DNA of 64,000 bases, taken from Rhodophyticola sp017644125. Its GTDB lineage: Bacteria; Pseudomonadota; Alphaproteobacteria; Rhodobacterales; Rhodobacteraceae. The position numbers and the translations under genes were made by a program. A model generated the notes under the pieces. The model was given only the letters and a program-made list of their open reading frames with translations, made no database searches and was not told the DNA's origin. Below, piece after piece: positions 27,506 to 35,722 of the stretch; the stretch's first letter is position 1, and each line of letters opens with the position of its first letter. The stretch lies in assembly GCF_042140125.1 (NCBI RefSeq), contig NZ_CP159473.1; one strand, given 5' to 3'.

Positions 27506-28326
27506 GCCGCCTGCCCGTCTCCCTGCTGCTTGGCGCAGCACTTTCGGCGGGGTTTCTGGCCGCGGCCCTGCTCAGCTTCGTCTGGACGCCGCATGACGTG
27601 GAAAGCCTCGTCATCGCCAACCGGCTGCAACCGGCGGGCGGCGACTTCCCGCTTGGCACCGATCAGTTCGGGCGCGATCTTCTGTCGATGCTGATGGTCG
27701 GGGCGCGCACCTCCATCGCGGTGGCGCTGGTGGCCGTGGGCATCGGCATAACGCTTGGCGTGCCTCTGGGCCTTGCCGCCGCCGCGACGCGGGGCTCGCT
27801 TCTCGACGAGATCATCATGCGCGGCAACGATCTGATCTTCGCCTTCCCCTCTCTCGTCATCGCGATCCTGATCACCGCGGTTTTCGGCCCCTCCGCGCTC
27901 AACGCCATTCTCGCCATCGGCATCTTCAACATCCCGGTCTTTGCCCGCGTCGCCCGCGGTGGCGCGCTCAGCCTGTGGACGCTGGACTATGTCCTGTCGG
28001 CGCGCACCGCCGGCAAGGGCAAGGTGCGGATCAGCGCCGAGCATATCCTGCCCAACATCGCCAACCTGCTGATCGTGCAGGCCACGATCCAGTTTTCGCT
28101 CGGCATTCTGGCCGAGGCCGCGCTCAGCTATGTCGGACTGGGCGCGCAGCCGCCCACGCCAAGCTGGGGCCGGATGCTGGCCGAGGCGCAGACGATGATC
28201 TACACCCACCCGATGCTGGCGGTGCTTCCGGGGCTTGCCATCGTGCTGATGGTGCTGGGGCTCAACCTGATGGGCGACGGTCTGCGCGATGTGCTGGACC
28301 CGAGACTGCGGAGGCAGCGGACATGA
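27502..28326 (+). CDS. ABC transporter permease, dipeptide DppC type
   Basis: 274-aa second permease subunit (DppC/OppC family) with N-terminal helix, the FPLGTDQFGRDLLSMLMVGA motif typical of the family, and the EAA loop near LSARTAGKGKVRISAEHILPN. Its ATG (27502) overlaps the stop of the first permease gene (ATGA), and its own stop overlaps the start of the ATPase gene, so the three proteins are translationally coupled. It should pair with DppB-type permease in the inner membrane. Confidence 0.93.
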   Translation: MSRLPVSLLLGAALSAGFLAAALLSFVWTPHDVESLVIANRLQPAGGDFPLGTDQFGRDLLSMLMVGARTSIAVALVAVGIGITLGVPLGLAAAATRGSLLDEIIMRGNDLIFAFPSLVIAILITAVFGPSALNAILAIGIFNIPVFARVARGGALSLWTLDYVLSARTAGKGKVRISAEHILPNIANLLIVQATIQFSLGILAEAALSYVGLGAQPPTPSWGRMLAEAQTMIYTHPMLAVLPGLAIVLMVLGLNLMGDGLRDVLDPRLRRQRT

Positions 28327-29906
28327 TCCGCATCGAGGCGCTGTCCCTGTCGATCCACGGCCTGCCGATCCTGCGCGATGTGTCGCTTGCCATCGGCAAG
28401 GGCCAGATTTTCGGGCTTGTCGGCGAAAGCGGGTCGGGCAAATCCATGACCGCGCTGGCGCTGATGCAGCTGCTGCCGAACGGCGCCGAGATCACCGGGC
28501 GGGCCCATCTGGACGAGATCGACCTGCTGACGCAATCCGAGGCCGATATGTGCGCCCTGCGCGGCAACGAGATCGGGATGATCTTTCAGGAACCTATGAC
28601 CGCGCTCAACCCGGTGCAGACCATCGGCGATCAGGTCGCCGAGACGCTGTTGATCCACGATGCCGCCACACGGGCGGAGGCGCGGCGCATCGCGCGCGAC
28701 CGGCTGGACCGTGTCGGGCTGTCCCATATCGGGATGGACCGGTTCCCGCACGAGCTTTCCGGCGGGCAGCGCCAGCGGGTGTGCATTGCCGCGGCCATCG
28801 CGCTGCATCCGCGGCTGTTGATCGCGGACGAACCCACCACCGCGCTGGACGTGACCACCCAGGCGCAGATCCTCGATCTGCTGAAGGATCTGGTGGCGGA
28901 GGAAGGCATGTCCCTGCTGCTGATCACCCACGATCTGGCCGTCGTCTCGGACATGGCCGATCATGTGGCTGTCATGCAGAAGGGGGAGATCGTCGAGCAA
29001 GGGCCCACGGCACAGGTTCTCGGCCAGCAAAACCATCCCTATACGCGCGCGCTTTTCGCCGCCTCCTCCCATCAGCCGGACCGGGCACAGATGGCCGGGC
29101 GCGCGCCGCTGCTGGATGTGGAGAACGTCTTGCGGCTCTATCCCGGACCCCGCAGGGGGCTGACCCGCGGCGATCCCGTGCGCGCGGTGGATGGCGTCAG
29201 CTTCCAGCTTCACAAGGGCGAAAGTCTGGGCCTTGTGGGCGAAAGCGGCTGCGGAAAATCCACGCTGACCCGCGCGATCCTTGGCCTTGACCCGATACAG
29301 GGCGGCGCGATCCGCCTTTTCGGGGAGCCCGTCACGCCCGCCATGCGCAATGACCTGCGCGCCGGCATTCAGGTCGTGTTTCAGGACCCCTATGGCAGTT
29401 TCAATCCGCGCTGGCAGGTCGAAAAGCTGGTGGCCGAGCCGTTCCACCTGATGGCGGCGCCGCCGCCCGATCGCCGCGACCGGGTGGCCGAGGCGCTGCA
29501 ATCGGTCGGTCTTCAGCCCGCGGGCATGACCAAGTACCCCCATGAGTTCTCGGGCGGGCAGCGCCAGCGCATCGCCATTGCCCGCGCGCTGATCACACGG
29601 CCCCGCATTCTGGTTCTGGACGAGGCCGTTTCGGCGCTGGATGTCCGGGTGCGCGCGCAAATCCTCGACCTTCTGGCCGATCTGCAAAGCCGCCTGCATC
29701 TCAGCTATCTGTTCATCAGCCACGATCTGACGGTGATCCGCGCGATCACCGACCGGGTTCTGGTGATGCAGGCCGGCCGGATCGTGGAGGAAGGAGAGAC
29801 CGAGACCGTTTTCACCGCCCCGGCCCACAGCTACACCCGAACCCTGCTGGCCGCCGCGCCAAGGCTTGATATCATGGGGCGGACGGGCACGAACGCGGCC
29901 ATGTGA
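28323..29906 (+). CDS. fused dual ATPase of peptide-type ABC transporter (DppD-DppF)
   Basis: 527-aa protein containing two complete ABC nucleotide-binding domains. NBD1: Walker A GESGSGKS, signature LSGGQRQR, Walker B LLIADEPT. NBD2: Walker A GESGCGKS, signature FSGGQRQR, Walker B ILVLDEAVSALD. Each ends with the oligopeptide-type C-terminal extension (GPTAQVLGQQNHPYTRALF and ETVFTAPAHSYTRTLL). In other systems DppD and DppF are separate proteins; the fused form also exists in Alphaproteobacteria. Starts at 28323 in an ATGA overlap. Confidence 0.95.
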   Translation: MIRIEALSLSIHGLPILRDVSLAIGKGQIFGLVGESGSGKSMTALALMQLLPNGAEITGRAHLDEIDLLTQSEADMCALRGNEIGMIFQEPMTALNPVQTIGDQVAETLLIHDAATRAEARRIARDRLDRVGLSHIGMDRFPHELSGGQRQRVCIAAAIALHPRLLIADEPTTALDVTTQAQILDLLKDLVAEEGMSLLLITHDLAVVSDMADHVAVMQKGEIVEQGPTAQVLGQQNHPYTRALFAASSHQPDRAQMAGRAPLLDVENVLRLYPGPRRGLTRGDPVRAVDGVSFQLHKGESLGLVGESGCGKSTLTRAILGLDPIQGGAIRLFGEPVTPAMRNDLRAGIQVVFQDPYGSFNPRWQVEKLVAEPFHLMAAPPPDRRDRVAEALQSVGLQPAGMTKYPHEFSGGQRQRIAIARALITRPRILVLDEAVSALDVRVRAQILDLLADLQSRLHLSYLFISHDLTVIRAITDRVLVMQAGRIVEEGETETVFTAPAHSYTRTLLAAAPRLDIMGRTGTNAAM

Positions 29907-29922
29907 GCCGACAGGAGGACCA

Positions 29923-30483
29923 GTGTTGACCCGATTTGGCAAGTTCCCGGTTTTCTTCGTGCTTCTGGCACTGTCGGTGCTGGCCGCGGGCCTGTTCGGC
30001 GCGGTTCACAATCAACTCAGCTTCACCGTCGGGCCGGATTACTTTCACAGCCTGAAATTCGATCAGATGGGCATTCCGGACACGGCGCGGAACCGTCTGG
30101 GCGCGGCCATCGTGGGCTTTCGCGCAAGCTGGTGGATGGGGCTGGCCGTGGGCGCGCCGGCCCTTCTTTACGGTCTTTTCCGCATCCCCCTGGCGGGCAC
30201 GTATCTCGCCGCCGGGATCGGTGCAATCGGAATGGTCGTGTTTCTTGCGGCCTTCGCCGCCATGCTGGGGCTGCTGGCCGGATTGACCCTGCCCGCGACC
30301 GGCTGGCTCGACCCGCTGCAGACGCCCGAGGGCGTGGAGCGGCAGGATTTCCTGCGCGCGGGCTTGATGCATGAAGCAAGTTATGTGGGCGGTGCGCTCG
30401 GCGCGTTTCTTGCGTTCTGGCCGATCCATCGCGCCGCCCGGCTTGACACGGCAAGGCTTGAAGGAAAGGCACAGGCGACATGA
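29923..30483 (+). CDS. conserved membrane protein of unknown function
   Basis: 186-aa predicted inner-membrane protein with about four helices (near 8-28, 65-85, 92-118 and 155-180). The start is a GTG at 29923 (four bases after AGGAGG) or a TTG at 29926 (seven bases after it); both give the same protein. The segment FTVGPDYFHSLKFDQMGI resembles a conserved motif I associate with uncharacterised membrane proteins, but the function is unknown. It sits inside the transporter operon, 16 bases after the ATPase and overlapping the cupin gene start (ATGA). Confidence 0.75.
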   Translation: MLTRFGKFPVFFVLLALSVLAAGLFGAVHNQLSFTVGPDYFHSLKFDQMGIPDTARNRLGAAIVGFRASWWMGLAVGAPALLYGLFRIPLAGTYLAAGIGAIGMVVFLAAFAAMLGLLAGLTLPATGWLDPLQTPEGVERQDFLRAGLMHEASYVGGALGAFLAFWPIHRAARLDTARLEGKAQAT

Positions 30484-30836
30484 CATTGCAGAAGGTCAAT
30501 CTTGCGGACAAGCTGGCCAAGGTCACCGAGCACTGGGCGCCGCGCATCGTGGCGGGGTACAATGGCAACGATATCATGGTCGTGAAGGTCGAGGGCCCAT
30601 TTGTCTGGCACAGCCACCCGGAGACCGACGATCTGTTTCTGGTGCTCAAGGGCGAGATCGACATCGAGATGCCCGGGCAGACCGTGACCCTTGGGGAGGG
30701 GGAGCTGTTCGTCGTGCCCCGCGGCGTTGACCATCGCCCGGTCGCCCGGAGCGAGGCGCATCTGCTGGTGATCGAACCGGCCGGCACACCGAACACCGGC
30801 AACCCGGAGACCGCCGTTCGGAAGGAGCGCCTATGA
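30480..30836 (+). CDS. cupin-domain protein
   Basis: 118-aa single cupin. Motif 1 reads FVWHSHPETDDLFLVLKGEI and motif 2 LFVVPRGVDHRPVA. The metal-binding histidines (HSH and the motif 2 H) are present, but the usual glutamate of motif 1 is Asp. Such mini-cupins may isomerise or bind small molecules. The ATG overlaps the previous stop and its stop overlaps the next start, so it is firmly part of the transporter operon. Confidence 0.88.
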   Translation: MTLQKVNLADKLAKVTEHWAPRIVAGYNGNDIMVVKVEGPFVWHSHPETDDLFLVLKGEIDIEMPGQTVTLGEGELFVVPRGVDHRPVARSEAHLLVIEPAGTPNTGNPETAVRKERL

Positions 30837-31186
30837 CCGGCTTCGCGCGCCATGTCCTGCCCGCCGACATCACTGTTTTTGCGGCCGATTTCGCAAGCCA
30901 GCCGCTGGCCTTCGCCCATCTTCTGGATGTGGCGCCCGGGCTTGATCTGGACCATGTGGAGGTGATCCCCGCCAGCGCGCCCATCGCGCGCCTGACCCCC
31001 TATTTCGGGGCCGATACCGCGCAGGTCATCCGTGCGGCGGCAACCGGGCGGAACACCCTTCTTCTGATCCTGCCGGCGGCCTATCCGGGGCTGGACTGCC
31101 CGGTCGGGGCCACGGATCTGCTTTCGCCCATAGGCACGTTCCGGGGCACCGTCACGCGCATGATCCCCGCACGCGGAGAGACCTGA
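30833..31186 (+). CDS. 117-aa hypothetical protein of the transporter operon
   Basis: Not a family I recognise. Cytosolic by composition, no cysteine-rich or hydrophobic segments long enough for a helix; alternating strands and helices such as NTLLLILPAAYPGLDCPVG suggest a small alpha/beta fold. ATG overlaps the cupin stop (ATGA) and the next gene starts one base after its stop, so co-expression with the cupin and the P1 peptidase is likely. A partner or accessory of the peptidase is the simplest guess. Confidence 0.7.
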   Translation: MTGFARHVLPADITVFAADFASQPLAFAHLLDVAPGLDLDHVEVIPASAPIARLTPYFGADTAQVIRAAATGRNTLLLILPAAYPGLDCPVGATDLLSPIGTFRGTVTRMIPARGET

Positions 31187-31187
31187 G

Positions 31188-32177
31188 ATGCAGCCCGGAC
31201 CCGGAAACCTGATCACGGACATCAAGGGCCTGCGCGTCGGCAGCGCCGCCGATGCGGAGATCAAGACCGGCTGCACGGTGCTGGTGGCCGACAGGCCCTT
31301 CACCGCCGCCGTGCATGTCATGGGCGGCGCGCCCGGCACCCGCGAAACCGACCTTCTGGCCCCCGACAAGACCGTGCAGCAGGTCGATGCGCTGGTTCTG
31401 TCCGGCGGCTCCGCCTTCGGGCTGGATGCCGCCTCGGGCGTGGCGGATGCGCTTCGGAAGGAGGGGCGCGGTTTCGCCGTCGGCGATGTCACGGTGCCCA
31501 TCGTACCCGCCGCGATCCTGTTCGATCTGATCAACGGTGGACAGAAGGACTGGGCGCAGAACCCCTACAAGGCGCTTGGGGCCACCGCGCTGGCCCATGC
31601 GGCGGAGGATTTCGCCCTTGGCACGGCCGGGGCCGGCACCGGCGCTTTGATCGCGGATCTCAAGGGCGGGCTCGGCTCGGCCTCCCTGAAGGTCGGGCGC
31701 TACACCGTGGGGGCGCTGGTCGCTGTCAATGCGCTCGGCCGGGTCACGGTGGGCGACGGCCCGCATTTCTGGGCCGCGCCGTTCGAGTTCGGGAGCGAGT
31801 TCGGCGGATTGGGCCCGGCGCGCGATTTCGATCCCTCCACGCCCGCGCCTGTCAAGGGCGGCGGTCAGGCCACGACCATCGCGATTGTCGCGACCGACGC
31901 GGAGCTGACCCAGTCCCAGGCCAGCCGTCTCGCCACCGCCGCCCATGACGGAATGGCGCGCGCGATCTATCCCAGCCATACGCCCATGGATGGCGATCTG
32001 GTCTTCGCGGCGGCCACCGGCACGACCCCGCTTGAAGCACCGGAGGCAGATCTGCTCCGCCTTGGCAACGCCGCCGCGCTTTGCCTGGCGCGCGCCATCG
32101 CCCGCGGCGTCTATCATGCGACCCCCGCCACCGGCGACCTGCAACCCACATGGGCCGCGCGGTTTTCTTCGACCTAG
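31188..32177 (+). CDS. P1 family peptidase (DmpA-like N-terminal nucleophile hydrolase)
   Basis: 329-aa hydrolase of the DmpA/BapA superfamily (L-aminopeptidase/D-esterase). Typical features: ITDIKGLRVG at the N-terminus, GCTVLVAD, APGTRETDLL, SGGSAFGLDAA and the autoprocessing region GGQATTIAIVATDAEL. Self-cleavage would expose Thr229 or Thr230 as nucleophile. Family members hydrolyse N-terminal D- or beta-amino residues of small peptides or amides. As the last gene of a peptide-type transporter operon it is a good candidate to act on the imported substrate in the cytosol. Confidence 0.9.
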   Translation: MQPGPGNLITDIKGLRVGSAADAEIKTGCTVLVADRPFTAAVHVMGGAPGTRETDLLAPDKTVQQVDALVLSGGSAFGLDAASGVADALRKEGRGFAVGDVTVPIVPAAILFDLINGGQKDWAQNPYKALGATALAHAAEDFALGTAGAGTGALIADLKGGLGSASLKVGRYTVGALVAVNALGRVTVGDGPHFWAAPFEFGSEFGGLGPARDFDPSTPAPVKGGGQATTIAIVATDAELTQSQASRLATAAHDGMARAIYPSHTPMDGDLVFAAATGTTPLEAPEADLLRLGNAAALCLARAIARGVYHATPATGDLQPTWAARFSST

Positions 32178-32244
32178 CCGGCGGCTCCCGGCTTCCCGAA
32201 AACCTCCCGCCAGAGGCTCCCCGGCCATTATCCAGCCCCAAACG

Positions 32245-32273
32245 AAAACCCCCGGCGATCCACCGGGGGTTTT
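32245..32273. terminator. bidirectional terminator between transporter operon and atpF
   Basis: 11-base perfect stem (32245-32255 with 32263-32273), 7-base loop and T runs on both strands. It closes the plus-strand transporter operon and the minus-strand ATP synthase F0 operon, which converge here. Confidence 0.92.
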
Positions 32274-32297
32274 TGCAGGGTCGGGTACCGGGCCGGT

Positions 32298-32867
32298 TCA
32301 GTGAAGCCGCGCTTCGACCTCGGTGATGGCGTTGTCGATCAGCTTGTTGGCCTCGGCCGCCGTGGTCTGCGCCGCGATCACCTGCGCCGCCGCGGCCACG
32401 GCCACGTCTACCGCGCGATTGCGCACGTCACGGACCGCCGATTGCTCGACGCTGGCGATCTGATCCTCCGCCGCCTGCAACCGCCGCGCGATCGAGGCTT
32501 TGAGATCTGCCTTGGCCTGCTCCGCCGCCGCCGCCGCGTCCTCCCGGGCGGAGGCCACGATCCGTTCGGATTGCGCCGCGACTTCACGCTGCTTGCGCTC
32601 GTAGCTGGCGAGGATCGTCTGCGCTTCCTCGCGCAGCGCGCGCGCCTCGTCCAGATCGGCCCTGATCTGGCGTGCGCGGTTGTCCAGCATCCCGCCCAGC
32701 ATGGAGGGGACGTTGAAATAGAACAGGATGGCCAGGAACAGCAGGAAGCCGATCAGCACCACGAAATCGGTGTTGAACAGCGACGTGAAGTCGTAGCTGC
32801 TGTAGCCGTCTTCGCCCGCGGCAAAGACAGGCGTCGCCAGGACGGAGGCCGCGATCACATAGCGCAT
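32298..32867 (-). CDS. atpF: ATP synthase F0 subunit b
   Basis: 189-aa peripheral stalk subunit of the F-type ATP synthase. One N-terminal transmembrane helix (about residues 30-52) is followed by a long charged amphipathic helix (LDEARALREEAQTIL, QAAEDQIASVEQ) that dimerises with b'. A short cleavable-looking N-terminus (MRYVIAASVLATPVFA) precedes it. The start overlaps the b' stop (shared base 32867). Paired b and b' subunits are typical of Alphaproteobacteria and photosynthetic bacteria. Confidence 0.95.
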   Translation of the reverse strand: MRYVIAASVLATPVFAAGEDGYSSYDFTSLFNTDFVVLIGFLLFLAILFYFNVPSMLGGMLDNRARQIRADLDEARALREEAQTILASYERKQREVAAQSERIVASAREDAAAAAEQAKADLKASIARRLQAAEDQIASVEQSAVRDVRNRAVDVAVAAAAQVIAAQTTAAEANKLIDNAITEVEARLH

Positions 32868-33412
32868 TATTGGCGTCCCCCCTGCATCCGTTCGGCAACG
32901 GCATCCTTTACCGCGCCCGCATCCGCCTTGCCCTCGGACAGGGCCGCCACAAGTGCGGTCGCGGTATCCCGCGCCACCTCTTCGACGCTTTGCATCGCGC
33001 CGGCCCGGATCTCGCCGATGCGCGCTTCGCTTTCGGCGACCTTGGCGGCAATCTCGGCATCCGCATGCGCCGTGGCTTCGGCCAGTTCGGCCTGAATCTC
33101 GGCGCGTGTCTCAGCAATGATCTCCTGCGCCTCGGCGCGGGCATCGGCAAGCGCCTTGTTATACGCCTCCTCCGCATCGCTGGCCTGACGTTTCAGGTCT
33201 TCGGCGGCGGCAATGTCATTCGTGATCGTGCCCTGGCGTTCGGCCAGAACCGCCCCGATCCGCGGCAGCGCGATGCGCGACAGGATCAGGTAGATCACGA
33301 TCAACGTCACCACGAGCCAGAAAATCTGGTTCGGGAACGTGGAAAATTCGAGCTGCGGCATGCCCGCCGCACCGGCGGCTTCTTCTGCAGCTACAAGGGC
33401 TTCATCGGCCAT
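32867..33412 (-). CDS. atpG: ATP synthase F0 subunit b'
   Basis: 181-aa second peripheral stalk subunit. Residues 1-25 form an Ala/Glu-rich tail, the membrane helix is about 30-47 (IFWLVVTLIVIYLILSRI), then a long coiled-coil helix. It forms a heterodimer with b. It lies 79 bases downstream of atpE in the order a, c, b', b seen in Rhodobacterales. Annotated elsewhere as AtpF2 or AtpX as well. Confidence 0.94.
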   Translation of the reverse strand: MADEALVAAEEAAGAAGMPQLEFSTFPNQIFWLVVTLIVIYLILSRIALPRIGAVLAERQGTITNDIAAAEDLKRQASDAEEAYNKALADARAEAQEIIAETRAEIQAELAEATAHADAEIAAKVAESEARIGEIRAGAMQSVEEVARDTATALVAALSEGKADAGAVKDAVAERMQGGRQ

Positions 33413-33491
33413 CTTGTCCTCCTGGAACCGGGATTACACCGGGCCACCCGCGCAGTGCGGATGACCCGGACGTAAGGATGGTTCGGGTGGC

Positions 33492-33728
33492 TCAGACGGC
33501 GAACATCAACAGCAGAGCGACGAGGAACGCGAAGATCCCGAGCGCTTCCGCAAATGCGATACCGATGAAGAGCGTCGCGGTCTGACCGGCGGCCGCGGAC
33601 GGGTTGCGCAGCGCGCCCGCCAGGAAGTTGCCGGCCACATGGCCCACACCGATGGCGGCGGCACCGGAGCCGATGGCTGCCAGACCTGCACCGATGAATT
33701 GGCCCATATTTGCGATATCGCCTTCCAT
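33492..33728 (-). CDS. atpE: ATP synthase F0 subunit c
   Basis: 78-aa proteolipid; two hydrophobic helices (about 8-32 and 52-76) form the rotor ring hairpin. The proton-carrying acid is Glu61 in FAEALGIF, and RNPSAA forms the polar loop contacting subunits gamma and epsilon. Preceded by GGAGA. It lies 54 bases downstream of atpB. Confidence 0.97.
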   Translation of the reverse strand: MEGDIANMGQFIGAGLAAIGSGAAAIGVGHVAGNFLAGALRNPSAAAGQTATLFIGIAFAEALGIFAFLVALLLMFAV

Positions 33729-33782
33729 GATCGTCTCTCCTTACGTTGGAATTGGCTAAGATTTCGAACCCTGACCGCCGCC

Positions 33783-34643
33783 CTAGTGGTGCGGATGAAG
33801 CGCGTCTTTAAGATAGACGCAGGTCAGGATGGTGAAGACATAGGCTTGGATGGCGCTGACCAGCACCTCGAGACCGTAGATTGCGATGACGCCGATGATC
33901 GGCGCGACGGCGCCCACGCCCAGCGCCCCGGCGAAGCCCGCGAACACCTTCAGAACGGCGTGGCCCGCCATGACGTTGCCGGCCAGACGAATGGAATGGC
34001 TGACCGGGCGGACGAAATAGGAAATCAGCTCGATGACCGCGAGGATGGGCCGCAGCACGAGGGGGGCGGACGACACCCAGAAGAGGCTCAGAAAGCCCGC
34101 TCCGTTCTTGATGAAGCCAAGGATCGTGACGGTCAGGAACACGGCGCCGGCCATCACCGCGGTCACCGCGATATGGCTGGTGGAAGTGAAGCTGCCGGGG
34201 ATCAGCCCGAGGAAGTTCGCGAACAGGATGAACAGGAACAGGGTGAAGATATACGGGAAATAGGGCAGCGCATCCTTGCCGGCCACGTCTTCCACCATCT
34301 TGCGGACAAAGCCGTAAGCCAGTTCGGCCACCGACTGGACCCGGCTGGGAATGACCGCGCGCCCGCGCGTGCCCAGCACCATCAGCGCCGTGATCGCCAG
34401 GATCGCGGCCGCCATCCAGACCGTGGAGTTCGTCACCGTGTACCAGTGGATCGGGCCATCGCCGAAGAACGGCTCGATGATGAACTGGTCCATCGGGTGG
34501 ATCGACAGACCGCTTTCGTAATCGTCCATCAGACCGAGGATGAACAGCACGACCGCAACGCCGATAAGACCGAAGGCAATGACGCGACCGGAGCCGGATT
34601 GCGCCGTTTGGGTGTCGCCGGAGGTGTTGCTGTCCGTTGCCAC
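33783..34643 (-). CDS. atpB: ATP synthase F0 subunit a
   Basis: 286-aa membrane subunit that forms the proton half-channels. Five to six hydrophobic helices are visible; the essential arginine is in HSIRLAGNVMAGHAVLKVF. An N-terminal polar extension (about 20 residues, Ser/Thr-rich) precedes the first helix. It lies 3 bases after the atpI stop, so the two are coupled. The F1 genes are not in the window, the split arrangement usual in Rhodobacterales. Confidence 0.97.
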   Translation of the reverse strand: MATDSNTSGDTQTAQSGSGRVIAFGLIGVAVVLFILGLMDDYESGLSIHPMDQFIIEPFFGDGPIHWYTVTNSTVWMAAAILAITALMVLGTRGRAVIPSRVQSVAELAYGFVRKMVEDVAGKDALPYFPYIFTLFLFILFANFLGLIPGSFTSTSHIAVTAVMAGAVFLTVTILGFIKNGAGFLSLFWVSSAPLVLRPILAVIELISYFVRPVSHSIRLAGNVMAGHAVLKVFAGFAGALGVGAVAPIIGVIAIYGLEVLVSAIQAYVFTILTCVYLKDALHPHH

Positions 34644-34646
34644 GTC

Positions 34647-34964
34647 TTATTCCCCTTCGTCTTTCGCCTCTGCCTGGCGCTGCATTTCCTGCGCCGAGCG
34701 GATCATCGTCTTCACCCCGGCGATGAAGCCGAGAAGCGTGAATATCACCATCAGCCACGGCCGGGTGCCCAGAAGCGTATCCAGCCCGTATCCGATGCCG
34801 AACCCGATCCCGAGACCGGCCACCAGTTCGATCACCATTCGCCAGGCATGCTGCGCCTGAGAATAATGCTCCTCGGTATGGGGTTTGCTGTCCTGCGCGC
34901 CCTTGGCTCTGGCCAGCCGCTCCTCCAGCGCCTTGAGGCGGTCGGGATCGGGTTGGTCAGGCAT
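34647..34964 (-). CDS. atpI: AtpI-like F0F1 assembly protein
   Basis: 105-aa membrane protein thought to help assemble the c ring. A charged N-terminal helix (PDRLKALEERLARAKG) is followed by two hydrophobic helices (about 48-66 and 71-88) linked by a short loop. ATG at 34964 is used; the frame is open upstream to 35057 but that extension looks non-coding. It heads the F0 operon. The upstream 5' region to the ArsR gene at 35172 should carry the operon promoter. Confidence 0.9.
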   Translation of the reverse strand: MPDQPDPDRLKALEERLARAKGAQDSKPHTEEHYSQAQHAWRMVIELVAGLGIGFGIGYGLDTLLGTRPWLMVIFTLLGFIAGVKTMIRSAQEMQRQAEAKDEGE

Positions 34965-35134
34965 CGCGGGACACCCCTTCGAGGTTCGGGCGGAAGCTAG
35001 CAGAGCCGCGCGCAGAGTCAACGCGCGAAACGCACCGGCAAAAACCGGCCAATTCATTGAAGAGAAAAGAGAAGTTTAAGGCGCGACACTGGCGCCACGC
35101 CGCATGTGGGATTGGCGCATATTCAACCGGATGG

Positions 35135-35163
35135 TTGACGATTGCGGTGCGCTGCGCTTTTAA
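35135..35163 (+). promoter_or_regulatory. sigma-70-type promoter of the ArsR gene
   Basis: TTGACG (35135-35140), 17-base spacer, TTTTAA (35158-35163). A start site about seven bases after the -10 would fall at 35169-35171, essentially at the ATG (35172), which predicts a leaderless transcript. No ribosome-binding site precedes that ATG. Confidence 0.5.
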
Positions 35164-35171
35164 CCACCCCC

Positions 35172-35504
35172 ATGCCCGACCGTCTGGACACCACATTTGC
35201 CGCCCTTGCCGACCCGACGCGGCGGCAGATCCTGTCGATGCTGCTGGAAGACGACATGGCGGTCACGGATGTGGCCGAGCCGTTCGAGATGTCCCTGGCC
35301 GCGATTTCCAAGCATCTCGCCATACTCACCCGCGCCGGTCTCATCACGCAGGAGAAGCGCGGGCGGGTGAAATGGTGCAAGCTGGATCCCGATGCGATGA
35401 AGGATGCGTCCGTCTGGATGCAGGGCTTCGGGCAGTTCGATCCGGTGAACCTTGAGGCGTTCGAGGCCTATCTGGCCGAAACCGGTCTGGATCGGGACGG
35501 GTGA
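35172..35504 (+). CDS. ArsR-family transcriptional regulator
   Basis: 110-aa winged helix-turn-helix protein. The fold is plain: ALADPTRRQILSMLLEDD (helices 1-2), VTDVAEPFEMSLAAISKHLAIL (recognition helix) and the wing QEKRGRVKWCKL. The metal-site pattern ELCVCDL is absent, so it belongs to the non-metal ArsR subgroup whose effector is unknown. ATG at 35172 matches the family N-terminus; an in-frame upstream codon exists. It is divergent from atpI and upstream of no obvious target, so it may regulate itself or the neighbouring unit. Confidence 0.88.
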   Translation: MPDRLDTTFAALADPTRRQILSMLLEDDMAVTDVAEPFEMSLAAISKHLAILTRAGLITQEKRGRVKWCKLDPDAMKDASVWMQGFGQFDPVNLEAFEAYLAETGLDRDG

Positions 35505-35513
35505 CCGTTCAGA

Positions 35514-35588
35514 TCAGAGGATACCCGCAAGCCGCAGGATGACGACCACGACCACGACAAGGCCAATGACATAAAAGATATTTCTCAT
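35514..35588 (-). CDS. 24-aa hydrophobic microprotein (second of tandem pair)
   Basis: 24-codon frame (MRNIFYVIGLVVVVVVILRL at the start). Single hydrophobic helix with a run of valines flanked by Arg residues, typical of a membrane microprotein. GAGG lies five bases upstream and overlaps the end of the previous microprotein gene, so the two are probably coupled. It is clearly a relative of the 21-aa neighbour: both have M-R, then I-G-L followed by five or six valines. No known family can be assigned from memory. Confidence 0.6.
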   Translation of the reverse strand: MRNIFYVIGLVVVVVVILRLAGIL

Positions 35589-35595
35589 GAGGACC

Positions 35596-35661
35596 TCAGA
35601 TAAAATTGATGATGGCGACGACGACCACGACGAGGCCGATAAGGGTCAGTATACCACGCAT
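35596..35661 (-). CDS. 21-aa hydrophobic microprotein (first of tandem pair)
   Basis: 21-codon frame starting MRGILTLIGLVVVVVAIINF. One hydrophobic helix, positive N-terminus, so an inner-membrane insertion with the N-terminus inside is expected. GGAG sits seven bases upstream and an EcfG-type promoter sequence ends 36 bases upstream. The seven bases between this stop and the next start hold the second gene's ribosome-binding site. Tandem duplication of a tiny gene is likely. Too short for confident homology. Confidence 0.6.
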   Translation of the reverse strand: MRGILTLIGLVVVVVAIINFI

Positions 35662-35696
35662 GAGAAATCTCCGAATTTTTTGTTCTATGCCAGTTC

Positions 35697-35722
35697 AACG
35701 CCCCGTCAGGGGGTTCGGTTCC
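35697..35722 (-). promoter_or_regulatory. EcfG-type promoter of the microprotein pair
   Basis: On the minus strand GGAAC (35722-35718), 17-base spacer, CGTT (35700-35697): an exact match to the general stress sigma factor consensus GGAAC-N16/17-CGTT. It is 36 bases upstream of the first microprotein ATG. Whether this organism has EcfG is not visible in the window. Confidence 0.5.

Noticed and set aside
33639..35000. 453-codon plus-strand frame opposite atpB and atpI
   Set aside because: His/Asp/Arg-rich antisense shadow; the minus-strand genes are unmistakable.
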